This document shows, in pieces, positions 8,449 through 20,499 of a stretch of 64,000 nucleotides of DNA. Source of the DNA: Leishmania donovani (lineage: Eukaryota; Euglenozoa; Kinetoplastea; Trypanosomatida; Trypanosomatidae); the NCBI RefSeq assembly GCF_000227135.1, contig NC_018263.1, positions 2,630,621 to 2,694,620 of the forward strand, given 5' to 3'. Position numbers and translations under genes: made by a program. Positions within the stretch are counted from its first letter, which is position 1. Every line of letters begins with the position of its first letter. The notes under the pieces are model-generated. The model was given only the letters and a program-made list of their open reading frames with translations. It was not told where the DNA came from and did not search any database.

Positions 8449-11400
8449 AGGCGCACGTCGCCTTCGACGGTTCCGCGAACAGGCCTTGAACGAAGGGCAC
8501 GTGAGCAGGAAACCGAGATTTCGTCTCAGACACCTCCTCGCTGTGCGCAGCGATCCTTAGCCCAGCGCGTCGCTTTCGGTAGCAGCCGTGCTGCCTTGTG
8601 TCACACGGACACGGGTGTGGAAAGCCGCCTGAAGAGCGGCAACAAAACAAAAAGAAAAAGGTTTGTGTGAGGGTGTCGGGGGAACGGATGTGTGGGAGGT
8701 GTCAGCAGCGGTGGGCGAGTCACGGCAATGTGATGCTGTGTCGACTCGTAGTGTTCCCTTTGCTCGCACCTCCATGCTCCATAGACGTTGATGCAGAAAC
8801 ATGGGAGAAACGGGGGGGGGGAAGAGAACGCGAGACGGATGAGATGTGATCAAGGCGGAGGGGAGAGCAGCCCCGAGGGAGAAGGAGAGATGAGACTGAT
8901 GCGGCACAAAGGTGAGACTGTGCCCCTCTTACGGCCATGCCCACTATCACGTGCCGCCCGCATGGCCACTCCCCAGCAGTGTCCAATGGCGCGCGACTGC
9001 CGTACATACAAAGCATTAACGCAGATACACGCAGAACGGCAAGGCGGGGAGTACACGAGAGGAAAACGCGTCGATAGAGGAGAGCAGGGACCATTCATAA
9101 GGCATCACGTGTGTTTTGCTGCATTTTCTGTTTTTGTTTTACTTTTTTGTTGTTGTCAAGCACTCCTGTTCCTGAACCAAACGAAAAGACATGTCGATAA
9201 TCACAAGCACAAAAAAGAACAAGAGGCGTTGTAAAAAAAAAAGGTCGACGCCGGCATCGCCGTTGCGTCTTGGTAGAGAGAGGGCGACGACCGAAAGGGG
9301 AAGAGAGAAGAGCTGAGGAAGAAAAACGAGCGAGAGTACATTTTGTGCAGCTACACGCGCACGTGCTTCTCTGATCAGCACCATCTCGAAGGGCCCAGTA
9401 TGGATGCGTGTGCGAAGGCGTGTGCACGTTCGTGCACATGCTGTTCGTTCTTGCCTTTGGGATGCATAAAACTCGCAGAGCACCCATGAGTCAGCACATG
9501 TGCGTAAGGCTGTAATAGCGACACTGAGAGAGCGGAGAAAGAGAGATCAGGGCACCAAACAACACACACATATAAAAAGCCAAAGAAGAGCGAGTGTGCA
9601 TGGCAACGGAAACCCCTACGCACGCACACGCGCACACAAGTACGAATACACATGGGAAGGCAGAAAGCTAGAAGGAAAAAAAGCGCTGAGAAAAGACATA
9701 AAAGTGTGTGTGGCGGGCAGAGCACGCAGTTTCCCCTCGGAAGCCAGGCGACGGGCACGCGTGGGCGCAGCGGCATTCTTCGACTCAGTCAGCCGCTCAC
9801 TCACCCCCATCAGAACAAGAGTGAATAAGACAGGGCGAACCAAGGGAAAGCCGAAGGTGACGCATTATGGCGACCGCGCGGCAAGTGCCATTGCACGCTC
9901 TTCCCTCTTTGCTTCACGCCTCGCCATGATGTGCGTTTGACCAGCACAGAGATACAGGCAAGTCTACAAGCATGCCAGCAGAACACAACGTGACTGTGAG
10001 TGAGCCCGATGGCCGTCTGTTGTGGGATGGAGTCCGGCTTGAGAATGGGGCGTCAGCACACAAACACAGAGATAAAGCCGCAGACACACGCAAACATAGG
10101 CGCACCTAGATATGTGTGTCTGTGTGTGCAGTCCCCGCGTACTTGAATCATTACAGTCACACAAGGAAGACGAGACGAAGCAAGCGAAGAGGAGAAGAAA
10201 CGGCGCCGGGAAGGGCGCTGGCCAACAAAGAAGCAAAAAAGGCAAATTTGTACGTTGAGAAAGAGACAGGGAGAGACGCCAACACACAACGGGAATAAAA
10301 AAAGAAGAGGGTGAGTATCGTGAAGGCCGGCGGGGCAACAATCCGTCGTCTTTGCATGCATATCGTCAGTCAGTTTGCGGTCACCTTGTCGACAGCAGAA
10401 GAAAACGAGCACACGAGCGGTGATACGGTGAAGTAAGCCGCCGGAAAGGGAAAAGGGGGACGTGCTTGGAGATGAGAGCAGCGGCAACTAGATTCCTCAC
10501 TGCCAAGCACCGACCTCACCTCCAAATGACCTGTCTCATCGTCGCCATCTCTTCGCTTATCCCAGCGACGTCCTCCCGAGCGCTGTGTTATTCGTTCCAC
10601 TAGCCACGCTACCCTTTTTCTTTTCCCTTGCCCGAGGGGTGGGAAAGGGGGTGAGGTGTGCGCGGCAGCTCTCCCACAGAGCTGCAAACAAAAACAAACA
10701 AGGGAAACGAGAAAACCAAAAGGCTACAGGAAAGCGCAATGCCCAAGTCCGTTCAGCACGCGCCAAAAAAAAAAAAGAACATGCCCACACACGCGGAAAA
10801 CAGAGAGTGAGAGCCAACGCGCAACCGCGACGAGAAAACAACAAAAAAGAAGAGCCCGTAAAGACGGCATAAACAAAAAAAAAACGAAGACCGTACCAAA
10901 GTCGATAGTTGACTCCCTTTGCGCTCGGTGCTCCATCTGCTCTCGTAGTTGCGCGAGCAACTCGTCCGAGACACGTTCGCGGCAGCGTGACGCAAGCAGA
11001 TGCCTTGGAGGAAGAAGAGAACGGAGAAGACATCGCTGAGCAAGAAACAGGAACGAGGGAGGAAGGATCGTGAAGCGAATAAAACGAAAGAAAATTCAAG
11101 CACTAAGCAGCAGATGTGGCAGATCGTGGCGTTGACAGCGAACCGACGGGATGGCAAAAAAGAGCTCAGCCACTACAATCCCAAACAAAAGAAGTCCACA
11201 GTGCACCGCGCCACCACACACACAAAACAAAAGGCACGTGACATGCTGCTCAAGTGCGCGTGAAACGGAAAGGGGGAAAAAGCAGATAAACCACAGGAGA
11301 GCGTGAAAAAAGGGAAAGGTAAATCTGAAGGGCGCACAGAAGGAGCACACGAGTGGAATAACTTGCGCGTCGTCCGGAAGCGAGGCGGAGCGCCATAACG

Positions 11401-14400
11401 GTTTGTTCACAGAAAAACAAGGACTAAACGCGATGAAAACAAAGTCGATCCGCCGCATCCATCACCGGCACCAGAGCAGCAGGTGCACATAAAAAAAAAA
11501 AACAGAACATCCACAGAATAGAGACAAGAGAACAAGAGTCAGCCACAAGCGAGAAACCATTGAACACGAAACACTGCGAGGCCACAGGGTGAATAGAAGG
11601 AGAAAAAAGAAAAAAAGCAGACGAAGGCGAGGGGTGAAGGGAGAAAGGCGCACTAACCGATGGGTGGCGCACAAGTACACGCGTGCAACATCGCAAACAA
11701 AAACACGGACAACAACAGTGCCAAAACGCAAGGAGGCCCGCACAGCCACACAGACGGGGCACCTCGCAAACAAAAAGCCTCACAAGAGAAGAAAGGAGAG
11801 AAGATAATTGAGAAGCAACCACGTCAGTAGAGGAGAGGCGATGAACGGGAGACGACAACAGCAATAAAAGACAGGCGGTATGCCGAAAGAGTGCACAAAT
11901 CTATGAAGACGAGAGAAATAAGAGTACGGCAATCATCCGTGCACGCGTGTGCATACAAGGCTAAGTCAAGCCCGGCCACCGTTTTCCCTCTTTTTCCGCG
12001 AAAAAGAAGGCAAGCGTCCGTGGACAAAAATAAGAGAGATAAAACAAACAAATGCCGTCGCGCACCACAAGAGGATTCACCGGTGTGTGCCTGCTTTATC
12101 CTCGTATAGGTACGGCGGCCTGTGCGGCAGCCACGCACTCTTCCATCACGAACGACGAGAGACACAAAGCAAAAAAAAAACTAGTACAGCAAGACAAGAA
12201 ATGGATAAGATACGGAAGAGCATTTCAGGGCCCTGTACCTGGGCAAGAGCTCGGCTATCCACGGCGGTCACCGCCTCCACAGGCCACCACTGGAGCACGT
12301 GACAAGTCCTGCATCGGCTCTGATAAGTCAAAGCAGGTGCGAAGAAGAAAACAGAGCCGACGACAGAGACCAAAAGCAAGCATAAGGCAAAGAGAAGAGC
12401 GAATGGTGTCGAAAACAAGTCTTTCCCCCCACCACCAGCAGCGTTGCCCAGGACGAGAGCCCACCACCCATCCCTGCTAGACCAGGAGACGCACACGAGT
12501 ATCGATGACACGTCGAGGCGCTTTGGGGGAACGAAAAGGAAAAAAAAGGCCGACGAGAGGTAAAGGTGCGCTAGGGTATAGAAGAGAGCGAAGAAGACGA
12601 GTGGTGGTCACGTGTGTGTGTGATGGCTGGCGGAAAGATCGTGGCCATGAGCACTCCGAGCGACCTTTGGCGAAGCGAAGACCAACAGAGGAAAGAGAAA
12701 AAAGTATGAAGTCAGCGTGTGCACTGCGCAGGAGCCCCTTCCTAACTGGGCTTTCGCTGTAAACGACCGAGAGGCATCTCAGCGCGGATCTGTGAGCTAG
12801 ACCTGAAGAGGAAGAGGAAAACGTAGGTGGAGCTGGGATCGAGAAAGGGGTGGGAGAGGCGAGGAACGAAGCCCTTTCCGCGCCAATACAGACCAAAAAC
12901 GCGAGAGCGGTGAAAGCTAGAAACGTAAAACGCTACGAGGAAAAAGAAAAAATAGAGAAAGTTGTTACATTGCGCATTGAGCAGGGCGGAAGACAGACTA
13001 GCACGAGCACGAGAAAAAGGAAAGGGGTGGAAGGAAAACGAACAAAAAAACACGCTGATGGATCAAAATGAAGCCGAGATAGAAGGGGGGCGGTCAAATA
13101 GAAAGAGGGGCTTTACCGGATACAAGTAGCCAGAACTCTTCAGGTGCGTTTTCCCTGCAAATGGCGTATGACTTGCTGTGCTCCCAGCTTGAGCTCTGTT
13201 TCTGCGTTGAAATCCTACACGTCTGCGGGTCGTTGTCGTCACCGGCCCCACCCCACCACCACAGACGGTACGCATAACCATAAAAGAGGAAGGGGGTGGG
13301 GGTGGAGAGAATGATGGCATTCGCGTCGCACCACCACCACCCCTCCAAAGAAGTTGTTCCGCGCATACACCCTCTACGCACGGCTGCACTGATTCCAACT
13401 CTCTCACAGCATCAATCTCCCTATCTCGTCAAGGGCCGCATGCACGCATGAAGGCATAGAGAAAATGGACAGAGACGAAGAACACCAACATGTCTGCATC
13501 CTGTGTTGGTGAACATGCGTCAACGCACGGACGAGCTCACACCTACGGCTGCACGCACAAGAGAACCGTACAGGAAAAGAAAAACAAAACGAAAGAGGGG
13601 CAATGGAATCACATAACAGCATCAGAAGGAAGAACAGCGGTCGTGCACTGGAGGTTCGAGCTGGTTGGCGGCACGTACTCCGTCACCTTCAAATGCAACT
13701 TACAAAAATGAAAGGCGACAAAAAGAAAAGCACGTGAGCCGGGAATGAAAACCGTGAAAAGAACGAGAAGAAGATGCCCGCATTTTCGAATTTTTCTCTT
13801 GTGTAGCGTAGTTTTTCTTGACACACGGAGCAGCAACGCAATGAGATGTAGGGAGAGCGAGAGAGGAAGAAGGCTGTGGTTGCTGTGAAACACGCTGGAC
13901 CGTTTTCAGAGTCGACACTCAACGCGAGTTCAAACTGAAGGCAGAGGAAGGAAGGGAGTACAAGCCGAATGAGGCGAGAGAACGGGAGGCTCAGAGCGCG
14001 CGGATAAGCCAAGTTGGCGCCATTAACGAACACCAAGCGCAGGTACCGCCTGCTCAAGGAAGAGGGAGTGCCACACCTACATGCTCACAGAGAAAAGGTA
14101 TAAGTTACAGGGTTAAGTGGCAGTCCTCACAACGACCCTCCGGCTGCTACCTTAAATCCCGTGCTTCACACTCGCGGGGTAGCTGAGTTGACGGAGTGCG
14201 AAAGAAAGGGAGAGAAGACGGCATAGCTGTGGTGTAACAGAGAAGATACTGCGCCAAGACGCTGGCATGCGAAGGCGGTATAGGCCCCCAGTGCATAGCC
14301 ACGACGACGACAGCAGCTACACATGAGGAAGAGATCACGCGTGGCCTTTTCTTTTTTCCTTTTTGTTGCGCATCTCCTCTCACGCTGTCCCTTGTTCAGC

Positions 14401-15930
14401 TATGCACATCCACATTTCTCTCGCACATCTTCCCCTTCCGCTTTTATTTTTCCTTTCTTTTCCGGATCGATTGGGCAGCTGCAGCCACGCTGTGACGCTG
14501 AAGCATCACGCTGTGTTCTCATCGGTGGCACATGTTGAAGCATGTAAAGGTTGGAAAAAAGAAGAGACACACGAAAAGGGAACATTAAAAAGGTAGCGTG
14601 AAACGATAATACACGTAAGAGCAAGAAAAGAAAAAGAGGAAAAATTGGAGGTTTGAGGTCTACTACGAAAATGCACAACGATGGCCTTGATCGTACAATG
14701 GTGAATGTGAAGGCACACTCACGCAGCAAACAGAGAAAAATAAAGAGCGCACTCCCTTAGAATAGAAAGATGTTGCTTCCAGTTTGGGTGCCTTCCTCAT
14801 CCTTTCGTGCGCACACCTTCGGAAGTTGAGTGGCGGAGACGAGATTGAAGGGTTCAGCGACGCAAAACCTGTGACTCCGACTCACTGTATCATCTGCTCC
14901 CCTGTGTAAAAGCCAACGGATGTACACACTGAGCCTTCTCCCACTTACCTCAGCAACGTTCAAACTAAAAATCAAGCGAAAGCGAGGGCGAGAGAGACAG
15001 CAACAACAAAAAAAAACAATACAAAGACACGAAGACACACACAAGACGTACGTCCCACACTATCAAGCACCAGCACTCAGACAGAGAAGACGTGTAGTAA
15101 ACTCGTAATGGCACATTAGACAACTAAGGAACAGACAACACATACAAAGAGAAAAAAGGGAGATGAAATCGAAACGTAAGAAGTTCCTGCGCGATATATA
15201 TATATATGTAGGAGGGAAGATAGCGAGGAAAGGACGACAGAGAGAGAGGAGGAGGTGCACAAGCAAATAACGTCAGTCAAGAACAACACTTCACAGACCC
15301 TAAAAAAAAAGAGGACTAAGAGTTCTAGCATCATATGGGAAAGATATGTTAAACAGAACGATGAAAGAAAAGAGAATGATGCAGAGATAGGGAAGAAAAA
15401 AGGTGAAAAGACTGTCGTGTAGTGATTTTAGTTGTGTGTGTGTGTGTTTCGCTTGGCAGGTAAGTGTGGGTCTTCTGTTTTCTTTGTTTTTTTTTTTTTG
15501 GTACATCTCTGAGTTGACGTCGACCTACCTCTTCAGATAAGCTGAAGGAAACACCAAACACACGCGCATATGCAGAGCACGCCTTCAGCCGGCACCGAGT
15601 ACGAAAGCAGCAAACAAAGGAACACGATGACAGAGAGGAGAAGAGAGACACGATGGTCGGAGAGATAATGGAACACGGAGACAAGCATTGAATAAACACA
15701 CACACACAGACAGAGAAGACCGAAAAAAAAAGAGAAAAAGGCACTTCATCATCCCATACTTGGCAAACCAAAAAAGGCACTTGATTGAAAGCGGCGCGCT
15801 GTACAGCGATCGGGTAGTCGCCTCCGCAGAACCATTAAGCGCTACACGGAGCCTTTCCGATCCCTCTTCTGTCTCTTCTCTCTACATATGTATTAATTTC
15901 GTGCTCTTTTCTGTAATGTTCCTACTACAG

Positions 15931-15952
15931 TGTGTGTGTGTGTGTGTGTGTG
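15931..15952. repeat. (TG)n microsatellite
   Basis: Eleven TG units within the gene-free interval. Confidence 0.95.
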
Positions 15953-17896
15953 ACGCCTTTGTGTCGTTTCCACGGTAGCGAGAGCGAGCACAGGTGAGCG
16001 GGCTGTCGCTGTCATCGCGGTTGTTGTTGCTTGGATGTGTACTCCCGCGGGGCGTGCTCGCCGCCGAGGTAGGAAACGAAATGCACCATGCATTGAAAAG
16101 CGAAAGGAAAAGGCGAAGAGAAACATGAAAGAAGCACATGATGTAGCACTCACGCAAATTCATGCGCACAATAAGATAAAAAAGAAAAGCAACACCAAGA
16201 GAGAAGACATGAACAGAACAGAGAAAGTGCACGCGTGCGTTGGTCAGTGGTGGGGTGCGGAGGAGGAGAGAGGCCCACACGTGTCGCACGGCACATCTCG
16301 CACACGAGCCAATGCACGACCAAGCATTCACGCAAACGAAGAGGGGAAAGAGAAGATACAAAGAATACACGCACACACACACAAAAACGGCACAAGACAA
16401 AAACAGGAAGCACTTCTTGTTTCTCACTTTTGTGAATTTCCATTTATGGCCTCGGTGGAAGATACGTGAAACTATGTGACACTAAGAAGCGAAAGAGAAA
16501 AGAAGAGGGAAGATGGTTTGTGCTCTCGTGTGACCTGGTCAGCACTGAAAGGAGAGGGCAGTACACTCGCTGGGTCGCTTGCTTCTTCATGGCAGACGCA
16601 CCTTTTCCTTCCAGACGCTCCCAGGTACACATGCGCACTCTGGCCGAGCCTTCTCTGTGGAAAGCAAAGACTTCAAAAAAGCAAGAAAAAAGAAAACAGT
16701 AAACAAAACTTGCGAAACCTCGGAAGAGGTGTGGAAGTGGCCGTCAGCTCTCTCCGCTAACCTCGCGCACGTCGGACAAGCCGAGCCATTCCATCCCTGT
16801 TCTTGTTACACACACACGAAAAAAAAAAAGAAAGAGCTTCAAGCTGTTTAGCGCTGGAGCTCAGTGCCTCGTTCTTGATAATTGCCTTCGTCGGTTAACT
16901 ACAGTCCACTCTGCGCCGCCGCCGCTTCCTGTTACTCCAAAAGCCGCACGGTGTCGCACTGGGCATGCGAGAGCCGCCGCATGCCCCGTTTATTGCACAA
17001 GCACACCCACGACCGACAGAGCATTCAGAAAGTGAAGTCTCGCAACAAAAAAATACAGAAGAAAAGTGAAAGGCGCGCGCGTGGAGATCGTCGAAGCTCG
17101 TTTGTCTGCGGGACCACTCTTGCCGACACACGCGGAAATCAAATCAGCAAACGCGAACCGCACGCCTACACAGCTAAACAGAAGGTGAGAGAAAATATAC
17201 CGGTGCACTCGCCACTCTGGTGAATCCGCCAACTCCGTCTGCGTCGCTGAGAGTGTGTGCCGGAGAACAGACCAACAGCGAGGAGTCGTTGCAAGGACGC
17301 CACTGTGGGGAGACGGGGACGCATCCCACGGAAAGAAAAACAAAGCCGAAGATACTACTTTTTGCCGGGTGCTTCTTGTTGAAGCGAACAAGAAAAAGGG
17401 CTGTGACGGAGACACTGATCTTCCACAATCTCGGAAGCCGGAGGCGAGGGGATGAACAAGGCGGAAGTGGAGAGGCGTAAACGAAAAAAAAAAAGAAAAC
17501 TGAGGGCAATCAAAGGGAGAAGAAAACGAGAAAGGCACCAATGCAGCGAAATGAAAGTACGAAGGAACAAACATGCATGAGTGCAACTCGCAAGATACAG
17601 TCGTGAAACGGTGCACAGTGCAATCTCGCGACTTCCGAAAGAAGTCAGCCGCGAGGAAACGGCGAGAGGGAGAGGGAGAGAGAGAGAGGGACACTGCGGT
17701 TCGTAGTGCGAAAGAGAGAGAGATCGAGAGCATGAAAACGTTGATGGGGTACACGAAGAGCAGCTGCGGCAGCCGGAGGCGCACTCAACAACACACGCTC
17801 AAAGACGACGAGCGTGATTGCTGGCTTTTAGTGCTTCGTCACTCCCTTTCTGCACTTGTGAGTGAGCGGCGGGTAGACGTGAGGCTTGGAGTCTCT

Positions 17897-18775
17897 CTAG
17901 TACACCACTCGTTGTTGACAGGCGTGCTTTCGCCTGATGCCCAGTGAACCCGCTGGTCGGATGCGTGACGGCTGTTGCGCAGGGCGAGGGAAAGCGCTGG
18001 CCAAATGGTCGCGGTTGATGCGCGGGTATTTCGACACAGTCGAGTACGGCGCAGCACACTCATCCTCGGCGCCGAGTAGGCAGTACGCCTGCATCACGGT
18101 CCCCTTGTCCGTCAAGACATTCTGTTGCGCAAGGCGCGGCGTCGTGGCGATGTACTCGGGCACAGTGATTCCATCCTTTTCATGGCGCTCGACGAGGTCC
18201 CGCAGCAGAGCTAGCAGCGTATGGAGCGTGTGATCTGCGAGCTCGCCGCCCTCGTAGTCCTCGACAAGCACAGCGTTTCTCTCGTAGCCGCGGCAGCAGT
18301 CTGGGGTGTTCTCAACGATGATCGTCGTCTCCAGGTCCCGGCCAAGTAGGCGCAGTTCCTTTGTCGCCGATGTGCCGTTAAACCAGCGGCGGTGTCGGTA
18401 CACTGTGTGGCAGACGGCGCCGCACGTGTCGATCTGCGCCACGACCGCGTCTGCGTACCGGTGCTTGCTGGAGGTCCATACGATTGTCTCGCAGTGGTCG
18501 GCGAGGAAGCGCATCAGCGTCTCGATGCCAGGGCGTACGTAGAGTGGTCCTTGGCGCGCGTAGATGAGCGTCTCATCAAGGTCGAGCACGACGGTCAGGC
18601 GATTCTTAATCTCTGTGGGCTTTGGAGGGACAAGGTACTCTCCCGACGCCGCGATGGATGGAGAGCGACGGAACACCTCTGCCGTCTCCGTCACAGACTC
18701 CTCGAGGCTTAAAGGGAACGCATCGGGGCAGTAAACTCCCCGAAAGCTGGCACCGCGTCTGCGCTGGCGTGGCAT
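17897..18775 (-). CDS. FCP1/SCP-type HAD phosphatase (NLI-interacting factor-like)
   Basis: A 292-residue protein of the haloacid-dehalogenase superfamily that contains the FCP1/SCP signature. The nucleophile motif DLDETL lies at 65-70 (Asp65 nucleophile, Asp67 acid/base) after a run of hydrophobic residues, followed by YVRPG (79-83) and the motif WTSS at 100-103. The third motif reads IVENTPD at 153-159, where SCP enzymes have D-N-S-P. The first acidic residue is thus Glu instead of Asp. The family removes phosphate from Ser or Thr, often on the RNA polymerase II tail, which is unusual and lacks heptads in trypanosomatids. The T. brucei gene at this place is annotated, from memory, as a TFIIF-stimulated CTD phosphatase. 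Start: the frame is open to 18925, but the splice tract and the AG at 18817-18818 lie within the extension, so the Met at 18775 is used. The last 70 residues are basic and low complexity. Confidence 0.9.
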   Translation of the reverse strand: MPRQRRRGASFRGVYCPDAFPLSLEESVTETAEVFRRSPSIAASGEYLVPPKPTEIKNRLTVVLDLDETLIYARQGPLYVRPGIETLMRFLADHCETIVWTSSKHRYADAVVAQIDTCGAVCHTVYRHRRWFNGTSATKELRLLGRDLETTIIVENTPDCCRGYERNAVLVEDYEGGELADHTLHTLLALLRDLVERHEKDGITVPEYIATTPRLAQQNVLTDKGTVMQAYCLLGAEDECAAPYSTVSKYPRINRDHLASAFPRPAQQPSRIRPAGSLGIRRKHACQQRVVY

Positions 18776-18816
18776 GCAGAAGTGAAGTTCTTGTTTGTCG
18801 GCCGTAGGTGTGGAAC

Positions 18817-18875
18817 CTGTCGGAAGGTACCAAAAAGAGAGCGGAAAAAATCCGGAAATGGAAAGAAGTTGCCAA
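18817..18875 (-). promoter_or_regulatory. Predicted trans-splice acceptor of the phosphatase gene
   Basis: Sense reading 18875-18825 is a strong T/C tract that includes two runs of T. It is followed by CGACAG with the AG at 18818-18817, about 42 bases before the ATG at 18775. Confidence 0.6.
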
Positions 18876-19070
18876 AGACTACAGAAAATAAAAAGAGACC
18901 GAAGAGGAGGCAACACAAGACACACGTGTGGGAAAAAAAAGATGAGCTCTGCCTTCTCCCGATTCTTGCTGTGTTGAATGTTGCGACTACTACTATGAAT
19001 AATAAAACTAGCGAAGTCTCCAGTGCAGCCAGCTGTGTTTTCTTTTCGGTGTTACTGCTGATGCTGTCCG

Positions 19071-19092
19071 TGTGTGTGTGTGTGTGTGTGTT
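19071..19092. repeat. (TG)n microsatellite
   Basis: About eleven TG units in the gene-poor interval. Confidence 0.93.
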
Positions 19093-20303
19093 TGAAATTT
19101 CAGCTGCTGAGAACGAGAACGTGAACGATATGGTGGAGCACTTGTGATGGTGCACTATACGAAGGCGATAGGGGGGGGGGGAGAAATAATAATAAAGATG
19201 CGGCCCGTGCTCGAGAAAAACCACAATAATACAAGTAGTTTTGTTCGCGGTCGTTTGCTTTTTCTTCGTGTGTGGGCAATGGGGATAAGAGGGAAATCGA
19301 CTGAGAAGATACACTCTGAACACAGACACACAAACACATGGAACAACTGAAAAAGAAGACTCACGCGAAGGAAGTTCGCCCTGAATACTCCTTTCCTTTC
19401 TAGAGAAGGGAAGAAACAGTGAACAGTCTTCTGGGCTCGGCGGATGGCCAAACAAAGAGAAGAGGGAAATTAGCGACGAAAAGAAAAGCAGCCAGTGAAG
19501 TCGCAACAAGCGAAGAAGTAACTCCCCCCCCGCAGAGAGGGGACGAGGGAAAGCACAAAAAAGGGGAGAAAAGGAGGTTCTAAAGAAGACGTACGACAAA
19601 ACAGCAAGAGCAAGGAAAGAGAAAGAAGGGGGAAAAGAAACAAGGCGGTAAATAGAAAGAGGGAGAGGGGTTGAGGGTCTGGTAACCACCCACACAAACA
19701 AACGAAAATACACAACGAGGGATGGTGGGATGAAGAGGGGTACAAACAAGAGAAGAGAGGAAAAACGAAGAGAGACACACGCACACACGCGCGTGCGCAG
19801 TGGGGAGGGGGGAGAACAGACGCACAAATACAGGAATAAAAAGCCAGTATCTGTCTTTGGAGACAACGACTATCTTATGCACCTTTTCCGTTTATGTTTT
19901 TTTTTCTTTTTTCAGTGCTTATTTTCTCTCCTGCGAACTTCAAACAACAAACAAGAAGAAGAGATGTGTTGAGCGTCAGCACCGCGAAAAAAAAAAGACG
20001 AAGAAAAAGGAGCGAGACGGAGAGAGCGAAAGAAGCGCACGAGAAGCAAATCTCAAAAAAGTCAGCTGGAGGCAGGAGGGAGGGAGAGAGATGGAAATGA
20101 AGGTTTCAACGGAGGTGGCACAAGAGAGAGTAAGAGTGTCCGTCGTGGAGTTAGCGCGGATCAAAAACTCGAAAACAGCAACCAGTTGAAATCACGGAAA
20201 CGAAAACACGCACAAGGAAGAGGACAAAAGAAAATGGGTGCGAAGACACAGAAAAAGAGGCGCGCAACAAAAAGAAGGTCAAAACAAGGATGAGAGAGAG
20301 AGC

Positions 20304-20329
20304 AAAACGCGAAACGCGAAACGCGAAAA
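20304..20329. repeat. Short tandem array of ACGCGAA
   Basis: Three consecutive 7-base units of ACGCGAA within an A-rich stretch, followed by a run of eight A. Function unknown. Confidence 0.8.
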
Positions 20330-20478
20330 AAAAGGACTAATGAAGAGTACGAAGAAGAGTCTCCTAACACGTTGGAAAAAAAAAGAAGGGTGGCGTCAGT
20401 GAGCGCAAGTGTGTTCTACCCAAAATCACCAACGTCAATCAAAGCAGTTAGTGGGCACTAGCAGGTCTGTTTGTTTAC

Positions 20479-20499
20479 GTGTGTGTGTGTGTGTGTGTG
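20479..20499. repeat. (GT)n microsatellite
   Basis: About ten GT units in the gene-poor interval. Confidence 0.93.

Larger units (their letters stand above)
8394..17896 (-). other. 9.5 kb gene-free interval with strong strand asymmetry
   Basis: No open frame here has recognisable protein character. Minus-strand frames translate to Phe/Ser/Leu-rich strings and plus-strand frames to Lys/Arg/Thr-rich strings, which are simply readings of T-rich and A-rich sequence. The plus strand is poor in T: at 11161-11220 I count 23 A against 5 T. A-runs, CA/GT repeats (15931-15952) and AG runs recur throughout. I saw no tRNA-like or 5S-like sequence and no copy of the 589 bp repeat. Since both neighbours are on the minus strand, it would be transcribed as a very long pyrimidine-rich 3' UTR or spacer of the phosphatase gene. 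A centromere, replication origin or non-coding RNA locus is possible but not shown. Confidence 0.6.

Noticed and set aside
16990..17784. 264-residue minus-strand open frame
   Set aside because: Composition is Phe/Ser/Leu-rich and without a domain. It is the reading of a T/C-rich sense strand and not protein-like.
18709..19866. 385-residue minus-strand open frame upstream of the phosphatase
   Set aside because: Low-complexity reading of a pyrimidine tract, overlaps the phosphatase start in another frame.
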